Shown in pieces: positions 37,962 to 45,678 of a stretch of DNA of 64,000 nucleotides. The position numbers were made by a program, and so were the translations under genes. Location: positions 226,541-290,540 of the forward strand of contig NZ_JQFW01000015.1 in NCBI RefSeq assembly GCF_000753865.1. The letters are read 5' to 3'. The number at the start of each line of letters is the position of its first letter. Within the stretch, counting starts at the first letter, position 1. Source of the stretch: Alteromonas sp. LOR (GTDB taxonomy: Bacteria; Pseudomonadota; Gammaproteobacteria; Enterobacterales; Alteromonadaceae). The notes beneath the pieces are model-generated. The model did not search any database, had not been told where the DNA came from, and was given only the letters and a program-made list of their open reading frames with translations.

Positions 37962-38729
37962 GTGTTTTCATTGCCGACAAAGAGCCTTAAAGGCACCGTA
38001 TCAGAACAAGAGTGGCAAGCCCGTGTTGATTTGGCAGCGTGCTACCGCCTTGTCGCGGATATGCGCTGGGGCGACCTCATATACACGCATATATCAGCTA
38101 AGGTGCCGGGAACCGAGCATTACCTTGTTAATGCCTTCGGGTTAACGTTTGACGAAGTGACCGCGTCAAATCTAGTGAAAGTAGACCTAGACGGCAATAT
38201 TCTTGATGATACGCCCTACGGCATAAACCCAGCTGGCTTTACTATTCACAGTGCAATTCACGAAGTACGTCATGATGCAGAATGCGTCATTCACCTTCAC
38301 ACGCTGGCCACTATCTCAGTGGCATCGGTAAAAGGCGGTCTAAAACCATGGAGCCAGTACTCAATGTTTTCACTGCCCTCTTTGTCATACCACAAGTATG
38401 AAGGACTTGCCGTTGACGACGCTGAGCGAAAACGACTCCAAGACGATTTGGGTGATACTAATCACATGCTGTTGCCCAACCATGGCGGCCTTACATTAGG
38501 CCCTACGGTGGGTGATGCGTTTATGCGCTTTTACGACCTTCAGCGGGCATGTGAGATACAACTTGCATTAATGCAGTCTAATGAAGAGATCATTGAGATC
38601 CCCCAACCTATTATTGACGGTATCTATGAGCAGGCCAAGGTTGTGCATAGCGGTGCAACCGGCGGGCAAAAAGCATGGCCTGCTATGTTGCGCAAGGCGT
38701 ACAAATTAGACCCAGGATTTTGTGAATAA
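37962..38729 (+). CDS. class II aldolase/adducin-family protein
   Basis: 255 aa starting at a GTG preceded by AAGGAG. It belongs to the fuculose-phosphate-aldolase/adducin fold: ACYRLVADMRWGDLIYTHIS at the N-terminus, zinc-ligand segment VIHLHT (about residue 108-113) and the later PNHGG histidine. Family members cleave sugar phosphates or decarboxylate/aldol-cleave sugar acids. It lies 90 bp before an enolase-superfamily dehydratase, so a sugar-acid breakdown step is inferred. The exact substrate is not readable. Confidence 0.88.
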   Translation: MFSLPTKSLKGTVSEQEWQARVDLAACYRLVADMRWGDLIYTHISAKVPGTEHYLVNAFGLTFDEVTASNLVKVDLDGNILDDTPYGINPAGFTIHSAIHEVRHDAECVIHLHTLATISVASVKGGLKPWSQYSMFSLPSLSYHKYEGLAVDDAERKRLQDDLGDTNHMLLPNHGGLTLGPTVGDAFMRFYDLQRACEIQLALMQSNEEIIEIPQPIIDGIYEQAKVVHSGATGGQKAWPAMLRKAYKLDPGFCE

Positions 38730-38819
38730 CATGACTACGTACTTGTGATCACAGCCACCTGCTGATGTTTACAATGAAACGGTAAAGATTGAAATAAATA
38801 ACGGAACTGAACCTACATT

Positions 38820-40004
38820 ATGAAAGTGACCAAAGTAGAAATATTCGACATCGAATGCCCGAAGCGCCCTCAGTGGAACCCTGTGTTTGTCAGAGTGTAT
38901 ACCGATGAAGGTATTACCGGCGTGGGCGAGGCGGGTCTTGCCTACGACTGGGGCCATAGCGCCGCCGCTAATATGGTAAAAGAGATTGCCGAAGCCTTAC
39001 TGATTGGCTTTAACCCCTTTAATACCGAACTTTTATGGTCTCGCATGCTGCGCGAAGGCTTCTGGGGACTAGGTGGAGGCCCGGTTTTCTATTCTGCAAT
39101 GAGTGCTATCGACACCGCGCTTTGGGATATTAAAGGCAAAGCCCTCGGCTTGCCGGTTTACGAACTTCTTGGTGGTAAAACTAACGGTAAACTTCGCAGT
39201 TACGCCAGCCAGCTTCAGTTTGACTGGGATACGGAAATCACCAAACTCAACGACCCTGCCGACTACGCTCGCGCTACTGAAAAAGCGTTAAAAGATGGCT
39301 ACGACGCGGTTAAAGTTGACCCAATCGTTTACGACAAAGACGGCAACACCCATTTTGACAGAACCAAATTGTTTACTAAGCCGGAGCTCAAACTGTTTCG
39401 CGCACGTTTACAAGCAATGCGTGACGTTATGGGTGAAGACGGTGATATCATTTTCGAATGCCACAGCTTGCTAGGTGCCTCTACCGCTATTCAGTTAGGC
39501 AGCATTGTAGAAGACATTGGTTGTTTATATTACGAAGAACCAGTGAACTACTTGAACTCTAAGCTACATGACAAAGTAGCGAAAAACGTGAAGGTGCCTA
39601 TTGCAGGTGGCGAACGTTTATACCATCGCTGGGACGTACGGCCTTACCTTGAAGATCAATCCATCGACGTACTACAGCCTGATGTGGGTCTTTGCGGTGG
39701 CTTTACCGAAGCGAAAAAGGTGTGCGATTACGCGGATATTTACGATGTGCGTATTCAGGCACATGTATGTGGTGGCCCTGTGGCAACGGCAGCAAGCCTG
39801 CACCTTGAAACAGCCATACCAAACTTCCTGATCCACGAGCATCATACCTATGCCACTAAAGCGTGGAATAGAGAATTGTGTATTCAAGACCCTCAGCCAG
39901 TGAATGGCTTTATTGAGGCACCGGACACGCCGGGAATTGGTATCGACTTAAATGACGACATTGTGTATCGCTCTCCCCACATGACGGTAACTGAACTGAA
40001 ATAG
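38820..40004 (+). CDS. enolase-superfamily (mandelate racemase/muconate lactonizing) sugar-acid dehydratase
   Basis: 394 aa. The N-terminal capping domain (KVTKVEIFDIECP, GITGVGEAGLAYDWG) is followed by the (beta/alpha)7-beta barrel. Metal ligands are read at FECHS, YYEEP and AGGER; the first ligand strand carries a His two residues after Glu, as in acid-sugar dehydratases of the galactonate or mannonate type. The base is probably His in QAHVCGG. It likely dehydrates an aldonic acid to a 2-keto-3-deoxy acid. It is downstream of the class II aldolase gene and followed by a terminator. Confidence 0.88.
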   Translation: MKVTKVEIFDIECPKRPQWNPVFVRVYTDEGITGVGEAGLAYDWGHSAAANMVKEIAEALLIGFNPFNTELLWSRMLREGFWGLGGGPVFYSAMSAIDTALWDIKGKALGLPVYELLGGKTNGKLRSYASQLQFDWDTEITKLNDPADYARATEKALKDGYDAVKVDPIVYDKDGNTHFDRTKLFTKPELKLFRARLQAMRDVMGEDGDIIFECHSLLGASTAIQLGSIVEDIGCLYYEEPVNYLNSKLHDKVAKNVKVPIAGGERLYHRWDVRPYLEDQSIDVLQPDVGLCGGFTEAKKVCDYADIYDVRIQAHVCGGPVATAASLHLETAIPNFLIHEHHTYATKAWNRELCIQDPQPVNGFIEAPDTPGIGIDLNDDIVYRSPHMTVTELK

Positions 40005-40023
40005 CGAGTGATATAAGACTAGG

Positions 40024-40069
40024 GCACCGCAAACAAGTAAACGATTCTACTTTTTTGCGGTGCTTTTTT
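40024..40069 (+). terminator. intrinsic terminator after the dehydratase gene
   Basis: GCACCGCAAA and TTTGCGGTGC form a 10-bp stem with a roughly 20-nt A/T-rich loop, ended by TTTTTT. It separates the + strand pair from the convergent amidohydrolase/SDR pair. Confidence 0.85.
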
Positions 40070-40113
40070 ATTAGGGTTTTCCCCATCAGCTTGTACTCCA
40101 ATAACTTGTACCT

Positions 40114-41166
40114 CTAAAACTGATACCACTTGTATGCATTTTTATAACGCAGCTTCTCTGCATCATCCTTGCTGAGACAAAAAGCCGTAGAGGCTGTTTG
40201 AGACTGCATACGATTGAGCATGTCGTCATACCCTTTTAGTAGTTGAGCGTAAGGCATTCGCCAGGTACACAAGGGAAAATTGCTCGCCAGCATAACGTTA
40301 TCTATAGGAAGTATATCAAGAGCGGTATTAAGCAATCGCTCAACAGAGGGCCACGTCCATTGTCTGTCCTGCATCTCCATACCTGAAAATTTAAATGCCA
40401 TATTGCCGCATTGCGCCAGTGCACGTAAATTACGCTGCCATTTTGTGTAAGCAAGGCTGGAATAAAAGTGCCGGCTTGAATTTGTGTGATTGCTAGAGCC
40501 TTCAGCGGGTAAGGAGCCTTTAGCGGGTAAATAGCCTTTAGCGGGTAAATAGCCTTCAGCGGGTAAGGAGCCTTTAGCGGATAAGGAGCCCTCAGCAGTC
40601 AGAGTCTCTGCTGGTAAAACATCAGCTAAAAAAGGCGCTGCCCCGACATGATTAACTATTACCGCCAGCTCTGGAATACGCTCAACCACATTTAATAACG
40701 CCCTTACGCTTGCCGTATCGGTAATATCGAATTGCGCATCAAAAGATAGGTTATTGGCAGCCATGTGTTTCAGGCTATGCAGCACCTTAGGGCTTCGCAA
40801 TAGGGTTGCTGCATCATCATCGAGAATATGACGAAGCCCAACTACAGAGCGAAAACGTTTTAATCTATCAATGTCTGATAAGGAAGTAGACGACTGCAAG
40901 TCGATATTAGCAACACTGCGAAACGGTTTTGTGCAGTGCTGCTCTAAAAACGCTACCTCTCGCCACGGTTGCCCGTTATCAAAACCTGCCTCAATATGCA
41001 CAAACCCGCTCAACGCTGCGTGATTTCCTTTAAACAAATCCCTTTCATATACGCTGTGTGCGATGACAGACTTGTCCCGCCAATAGGGCCGATTATTAGG
41101 CTTTAGCCAGTCGTAATGACCGTGCTGAAGGGCAAAAAAGTGTATATGAGGGTCAATCCAGTTCAT
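40114..41166 (-). CDS. amidohydrolase-family lactonase-like protein
   Basis: 350 aa. The start IDPHIHFFALQHGHYDWLKP is the COG3618 (L-fuconolactonase/4-sulfomuconolactonase-like) TIM-barrel signature, and VIVNHVGAAPF and LASNFPLC are later barrel strands with catalytic residues. It would open a sugar lactone to the acid, upstream of the neighbouring dehydratase. After the VNHVG strand the chain carries about six 6-residue repeats (LPAEGS/LPAKGY type) encoded by an 18-bp tandem repeat, which is absent from ordinary members. It lies 18 bp after the SDR gene. Confidence 0.85.
   Translation of the reverse strand: MNWIDPHIHFFALQHGHYDWLKPNNRPYWRDKSVIAHSVYERDLFKGNHAALSGFVHIEAGFDNGQPWREVAFLEQHCTKPFRSVANIDLQSSTSLSDIDRLKRFRSVVGLRHILDDDAATLLRSPKVLHSLKHMAANNLSFDAQFDITDTASVRALLNVVERIPELAVIVNHVGAAPFLADVLPAETLTAEGSLSAKGSLPAEGYLPAKGYLPAKGSLPAEGSSNHTNSSRHFYSSLAYTKWQRNLRALAQCGNMAFKFSGMEMQDRQWTWPSVERLLNTALDILPIDNVMLASNFPLCTWRMPYAQLLKGYDDMLNRMQSQTASTAFCLSKDDAEKLRYKNAYKWYQF
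40496..40603. repeat. 18-bp tandem repeat x6 inside the amidohydrolase gene
   Basis: Six head-to-tail units of 18 bp start at 40496, 40514, 40532, 40550, 40568 and 40586 (example GAGCCTTTAGCGGGTAAA on the plus strand). Each encodes a hexapeptide, so copy-number change keeps the frame. The units are nearly identical, which suggests recent expansion. Confidence 0.9.
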
Positions 41167-41184
41167 AGGCTTTCTTCCACATCG

Positions 41185-41994
41185 TTATTGCGCCGTGTAC
41201 CCACCATCCACAGCATGAAGACTTCCAGTGATAAAAGACGCTTTATCGCTACAAAGGAAATAGGTGAGTTCGGCGACGTCTTGAGGTTGACCTAGCCTGC
41301 CAATGGGCTGGGCTGCCGCTTCTTCTGCTATAACGTCATTTTTATTTGCCCCAGAACGCGCGACATAGTTGTCAATGGCGTTGTGAAACAATGGGGTTTC
41401 AATAGTGCCAGGGCACACCGCATTCGCCCTTATATTAAAAGAGGCATAATCAAGGGCGGTACTTTTAGCTATGGAGGCCAATGCAGATTTTGTTAGCCCA
41501 TAGGCGAAGGAGTTTTGTTTACCCACATAGGATTGATCAGAGCCCATCACCACTATCGCACCTGATTGTTGTGCTTTCATAATGGGTAACGTATTTTTTA
41601 TTGCGGCGTAAGCCCCTTTAATATTTAGGCTTATTATACTGTCGAGTAACGCCTCGTCAGTATCTTCGATAGTGGCTGATACGTGTTTGCCCGCATTGCA
41701 CACCAACGCATCAATACGTTTATAGTCTTGTGCCACAGACGCCAGTGCTTTTTCTACCTCGCTCACGTTGCTTACATCGCACTTTATCCACTCACAATGT
41801 AGAGGGGCGACGTCAAAGTGCCTAATGTCTAAATTCACCACGCGATAGCCGTTTTCAGCAAATGTTTTACACACGGCAAGGCCAATTCCTAAACTGCCAC
41901 CCGTTACCACGCATACTGGGCTATTATTAAGCTTAACGTCAGTATTAACACTAGCGTCAGTATCAATTTCGGTATTCGTTGTGGTATTGGTCAT
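41185..41994 (-). CDS. SDR-family NAD(P)-dependent oxidoreductase
   Basis: 269 aa. A polar, repetitive N-terminal stretch (MTNTTTNTEIDTDASVNTD) precedes the Rossmann fold: cofactor motif TGGSLGIG, DxRH acidic residue after beta-2 favouring NAD, NAGK, catalytic Ser in VVMGSDQSYVG, and YGLTKSA for YxxxK. In context it could oxidise a sugar to its lactone, the step before the adjacent lactonase-like gene. It is first of a two-gene operon. Confidence 0.9.
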   Translation of the reverse strand: MTNTTTNTEIDTDASVNTDVKLNNSPVCVVTGGSLGIGLAVCKTFAENGYRVVNLDIRHFDVAPLHCEWIKCDVSNVSEVEKALASVAQDYKRIDALVCNAGKHVSATIEDTDEALLDSIISLNIKGAYAAIKNTLPIMKAQQSGAIVVMGSDQSYVGKQNSFAYGLTKSALASIAKSTALDYASFNIRANAVCPGTIETPLFHNAIDNYVARSGANKNDVIAEEAAAQPIGRLGQPQDVAELTYFLCSDKASFITGSLHAVDGGYTAQ

Positions 41995-42256
41995 AGCTCA
42001 CGTTACCCCTAGTCTATTTCTGTTTTCTCTGTGCTTTCTTTATGATTGCGCTAGCTTCTGTGGCGTAAGCATGCCAGCGAGTAGGATAAATGCAAGGAAA
42101 AGCCAAAAGGCCATAAGTAATATTTAACCCGAGTCCTGTTTAAGAAACGGGGTACAGGTAATTAATTATTAACTTTCAGTTAACGGACTACTCTGACCAC
42201 TTGTTTTATGGCTATAATAGAGAAATTAAAACACTTGTTTGAAAAAGGAGTCATCC

Positions 42257-44017
42257 ATGCCTCTACACCATGCCCCTACCGCTGATTTTCAGTTTCTTTT
42301 AAAAGAATGGCTTGGACTTGATGCCCATTATGAAAAGCTCGGTATCAGTGATTTTGACAGCGACCTAGCGAATGAAATTATTTCTCAAGGTGCTAAATTT
42401 GCACTAGATGTTGTTGCTCCATTAAACCGAGAGGGCGACGAAGAAGGCTGTAAGCTTGAAAATGGTCAGGTTACTACACCAAAAGGTTTTGCCGACGCCT
42501 ATCAAGAGTACGTTGCCAACGGCTGGAATGCCATGCTTGGCTCTGCTGAGTACGATGGTCAAGATTTACCTTACACCATGGCGGTACCGGTTCACGAAAT
42601 GTTGAATGCTGCTAATTTAAGCTGGCGCTTAACGACTATGCTCACCGAGAGTGCGACACTTGCGGTCACTAAGCATGCAAGTAAAGCGCTTAAAGATACG
42701 TATCTTGCGAAGCTTATCAGCGGAGAATGGACAGGCACCATGAACCTTACCGAGCCTCACGCTGGAACAGACTTAAGCTTGCTAAGCACTAAAGCGCAGC
42801 CTCAAGACGACGGCAGCTTTAAAGTAACAGGTAACAAGATATTTATTACTGGTGGAGATCACGACTGGAGTTCTAACGTTATCCATCTAGTGCTGGCTCG
42901 CCTACCTGATGCGCCAAAAGGCGTTAAAGGTATCAGCTTGTTCTTAGTACCCAAATTTCTACCTGACGCGAGCAATGAGCCGCGCGAAGCAAACAGCCTG
43001 TCAGTGGGCAGTATTGAACACAAGATGGGTATTAAAGCCAGCCCTACCTGTGTAATGAACTTCGACGGTGCAACCGGCTGGTTAGTGGGTGAGGAAAACC
43101 AAGGGTTAGCTTGCATGTTCACCATGATGAACGATGCTCGCTTCCAAGTAGGTTTGCAGGGCTTAGGTGCTGCTGAAGCGTCTTATCAAGGTGCCCTTAC
43201 TTATGCTCGCGACCGAGTTCAATCTCGCGCACCCCAGGGCATTCAAAACCCTGAAGGTAAAGCCGACCCAATCGTATTTCAGCCCGACGTAGCAAGAATG
43301 CTGCTAACGCAAAAATCGTTAATCGAAGGTTGTCGCGCTCTTTCGCTTTTCTACGCCAAATTTATGGATATCGAAAAGCACACAGAAGGCGAAGCAAAAC
43401 AAAACGCAGAGAATGTGCTTCAGTACTTAACACCTATCTGCAAAGCCTTTATGACTGACATGGGTCTTGAAACCACTAACATTGGTGTACAGGTATACGG
43501 TGGTCACGGCTTCATCCGCGAATGGGGAATGGAGCAGCTGGTGCGCGATGTGCGAATTGCCATGCTGTATGAAGGAACCAACGGTATTCAAGCCCTCGAC
43601 TTAATTGGCCGCAAGCTCACCCGAGATGGCGGAAAAATGATGGAGTCGACCTATACTGCATTTAGTGAACTGGTTAACGACATTGAAGATGGTGAGAACA
43701 AAGCACTAGCACAAGGTCTATTAGATGACTGGCGCGCTTCTTCTGCCGACTGTTTAGGCATGGACCCAACCACAGCTGCATCAGCGGCATGCGACTTCCT
43801 AAATTACAGCGCATACTCGCTAATTGGCGTATTGTGGTACAGCATGGCTGATAAGGCGCAGCGCTCAGATAATGCGGTATTAGCAGCTTCTAAAGTGAAA
43901 ACCCGAGACTTTTACATGCAGCGTATTTTACCTCGCCGCGACGCACACAAAGTAGCGTATAAAGCAGGGCCAGATAGTACACTAGCGATTAGCGGCGACG
44001 AGTTCGACTACTTGTAA
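42257..44017 (+). CDS. acyl-CoA dehydrogenase (long form with C-terminal domain)
   Basis: ATG 42257 has a perfect AAAGGAG site and gives 586 aa. Acyl-CoA dehydrogenase motifs are clear: MNLTEPHAGTDLSLLSTKA, KIFITGGDHDW, VYGGHGFIREWGMEQLVRDVRI and the catalytic Glu in LYEGTNGIQALDLIGRK. The extra C-terminal helical domain places it in the 590-600 aa group used for beta-oxidation in many proteobacteria. It oxidises acyl-CoA to enoyl-CoA and passes electrons to ETF. Single-gene unit with a strong terminator downstream. Confidence 0.95.
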   Translation: MPLHHAPTADFQFLLKEWLGLDAHYEKLGISDFDSDLANEIISQGAKFALDVVAPLNREGDEEGCKLENGQVTTPKGFADAYQEYVANGWNAMLGSAEYDGQDLPYTMAVPVHEMLNAANLSWRLTTMLTESATLAVTKHASKALKDTYLAKLISGEWTGTMNLTEPHAGTDLSLLSTKAQPQDDGSFKVTGNKIFITGGDHDWSSNVIHLVLARLPDAPKGVKGISLFLVPKFLPDASNEPREANSLSVGSIEHKMGIKASPTCVMNFDGATGWLVGEENQGLACMFTMMNDARFQVGLQGLGAAEASYQGALTYARDRVQSRAPQGIQNPEGKADPIVFQPDVARMLLTQKSLIEGCRALSLFYAKFMDIEKHTEGEAKQNAENVLQYLTPICKAFMTDMGLETTNIGVQVYGGHGFIREWGMEQLVRDVRIAMLYEGTNGIQALDLIGRKLTRDGGKMMESTYTAFSELVNDIEDGENKALAQGLLDDWRASSADCLGMDPTTAASAACDFLNYSAYSLIGVLWYSMADKAQRSDNAVLAASKVKTRDFYMQRILPRRDAHKVAYKAGPDSTLAISGDEFDYL

Positions 44018-44053
44018 TGCTACTGGCTATTGCCTGTTAAGTGGTAGGTGAAA

Positions 44054-44078
44054 GGTGGTAGGTGAAATGTACCTACCA
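44054..44078 (+). other. hairpin and short repeat after the acyl-CoA dehydrogenase gene
   Basis: GTGGTAGGTGAAA is present twice in tandem, and the second copy pairs with ACCTACCAC to form a hairpin. There is no T-run; it is a secondary structure in the 3' untranslated region. Confidence 0.45.
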
Positions 44079-44195
44079 CAGGCCATTGGCTTCGAAAAAG
44101 CTGTGACAAGGTGCTCGCTAAAAATATACGCGAAAAGGACTTGTTAAAAGGTACTTTCTAAAAGTACTTGTTCAAAGGTACTGGCAACAAAAACA

Positions 44196-44252
44196 AAAAG
44201 GTCGGCTAGAATTGCATAGTTAACGCTATGCACTCAAGCCGACCTTTTTTTG
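44196..44252. terminator. long bidirectional terminator
   Basis: AAAAAGGTCGGCT and AGCCGACCTTTTTTT enclose a second stem (TGCATAG / CTATGCA). It serves both the acyl-CoA dehydrogenase gene (+) and the convergent DUF3016 gene (-). Confidence 0.9.
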
Positions 44253-44279
44253 CAGTTTTCCATGTACTTTTAAATCTTA

Positions 44280-44828
44280 TTAGCCTTCGTTCTTTAGGCT
44301 TTCAGTGTCTGAGAACGTATCGTCAAACCAATCATCTAACATGGCCTTTTCATAAAAGAGGTTTTCATTTCTCATGTTTCGGATATTGGTATCCATAAAG
44401 CCCATGTCTTTAAGCTTGAAGTCATCTTCACTTTTCAGTACTTCGCCACTGCTATCGGTTAACGAATAACTGAACGTCATTCTTGGTATATCAACACGCT
44501 GTATTACACGCACGTCTGCGCCCATGTTGTTGCCAAAACCAATAAATTGACTGGGCCACACTTGGCCGGCTAAATCGATATTGGTAACAACCATCGATAG
44601 CGTGTGAGATTTCGGCAAAGATGCGGCTAACTCAACTAAATGGGCTTCTAACGCCTTAAGGGTGCGTTCACGAAAACGAGCTCGAGACTCATTTGAAGGG
44701 CGCACATCGGTAAAAGACTTTGGCTCTTTCCACGTTACTTTTAGTTCGCCAGCATGAGATGGCAATACGACGGCAGTGCTTAACAACACCGTACATAAAG
44801 AGGCTGCTATGGTAGACAACTTTTTCAC
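44280..44828 (-). CDS. DUF3016-family exported protein
   Basis: A GTG at 44828 preceded by AGGAGAG gives 182 aa with a clean signal peptide (MKKLSTIAASLCTVLLS, ending SHAG). The longer ATG frame overlaps the upstream gene and lacks a ribosome site. VTWKEPKSFTDVRPSNESRARF and AGQVWPSQFIGFGNNMGADV match the uncharacterised DUF3016 family of periplasmic proteins in marine gammaproteobacteria. Function unknown. It lies 53 bp after the gene for a small membrane protein on the same strand. Confidence 0.82.
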   Translation of the reverse strand: MKKLSTIAASLCTVLLSTAVVLPSHAGELKVTWKEPKSFTDVRPSNESRARFRERTLKALEAHLVELAASLPKSHTLSMVVTNIDLAGQVWPSQFIGFGNNMGADVRVIQRVDIPRMTFSYSLTDSSGEVLKSEDDFKLKDMGFMDTNIRNMRNENLFYEKAMLDDWFDDTFSDTESLKNEG

Positions 44829-44881
44829 GTTTACTCTCCTCGGTTCGGTCTTCTCGCAAACGTTTTCGGCGTTTCTAGATA

Positions 44882-45247
44882 TTAATCTGGCTTTCGCATT
44901 AGAGAAGACTGCGTAATAGTATGGCAAAGTTGAGCGCGTTTGGTTCCCGAAAAGTTGGGGTTTATATCGTCCTTTTCACAATAATTCGCATAAAACCGCT
45001 TAACACTATCTGTAGATACGGTGATTTTTTCAACATAGTTTTGTTGGTAGGGCTTTAATGGTTTTAGCTGTGTCGTGATATCACTACGTAAACTTTCTAG
45101 CGCGCGCTGCTCTGGCAGCGTAGAAAGTGAGATGAACCAATCGGATACAGAGTTTTGAATGCCTTCAAACAAGTATTGAACAAAGGGAGAGCGCAAGATT
45201 AACACAAGCACAATAATTTCAGCAGTAATGATAAAAAACCGTAGCAT
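44882..45247 (-). CDS. small single-pass membrane protein of unknown function
   Basis: 121 aa. One N-terminal membrane segment (LRFFIITAEIIVLVLILRS) is followed by a soluble, Gln/Lys-rich helical part with two Cys (ANYCEKDD, AQLCHT) that could pair if exported. No family is recognised. It is upstream of the DUF3016 gene with a 53-bp gap and may be co-transcribed. Confidence 0.65.
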   Translation of the reverse strand: MLRFFIITAEIIVLVLILRSPFVQYLFEGIQNSVSDWFISLSTLPEQRALESLRSDITTQLKPLKPYQQNYVEKITVSTDSVKRFYANYCEKDDINPNFSGTKRAQLCHTITQSSLMRKPD

Positions 45248-45549
45248 AACGTATTACATAACCTATCTTAATGGCGGCTTTTAATAGCTTTGATTAACGC
45301 TGACATGTGAATGACACCTCTTGTAAATGCGTTCAAACTAACGCTACTTTGCGCGCTATGGTGTTTAACGTGTTACTAAAATCAATTCTAGATACTTGAG
45401 TCGTAGTAAAGCATATACGCTGATATTACACTATTGTGATTACTTTCTAGTACACAATTAATAATACGTCAGTATGCGAATGCGCTTTTTATTATTGGAT
45501 ATGGTTTACACTTTGTAGATTATTCACCTATATGAAAACTTACTTTCTG

Positions 45550-45573
45550 AACTTTCAGTATTGACTGAAAGTT
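45550..45573. promoter_or_regulatory. 10-bp inverted repeat upstream of the FNR site
   Basis: AACTTTCAGT ATTG ACTGAAAGTT is a perfect inverted repeat with a 4-bp centre, about 40 bp upstream of the FNR box. It could be a second regulator site or a terminator-like hairpin; no match to a known operator is claimed. Confidence 0.4.
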
Positions 45574-45600
45574 TAAAAAGTACGATCATAATGAACATTC

Positions 45601-45641
45601 TTGATCTACATTAATCATGACAATCCTGTTGCTGGTATACT
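45601..45641 (+). promoter_or_regulatory. class II FNR-type promoter of ccoG
   Basis: TTGATCTACATTAA (45601-45614) matches the FNR consensus TTGAT-N4-ATCAA at 9 of 10 positions. TATACT at 45636-45641 is a good -10, which puts the site centre near -41, the class II activation position. Control by oxygen-sensing FNR is therefore likely. Confidence 0.7.
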
Positions 45642-45678
45642 CCACGCGCCATTTAAGGATGTTAGCTAAGGTTTATTT

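Larger units (their letters stand above)
45248..45678. other. ccoG upstream region
   Basis: A 431-bp divergent gap between the small membrane protein gene (-) and ccoG (+). It contains the inverted repeat at 45550-45573 and an FNR-type promoter at 45601-45641, both entered separately. The remainder is A/T-rich with no supported gene. Confidence 0.6.
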
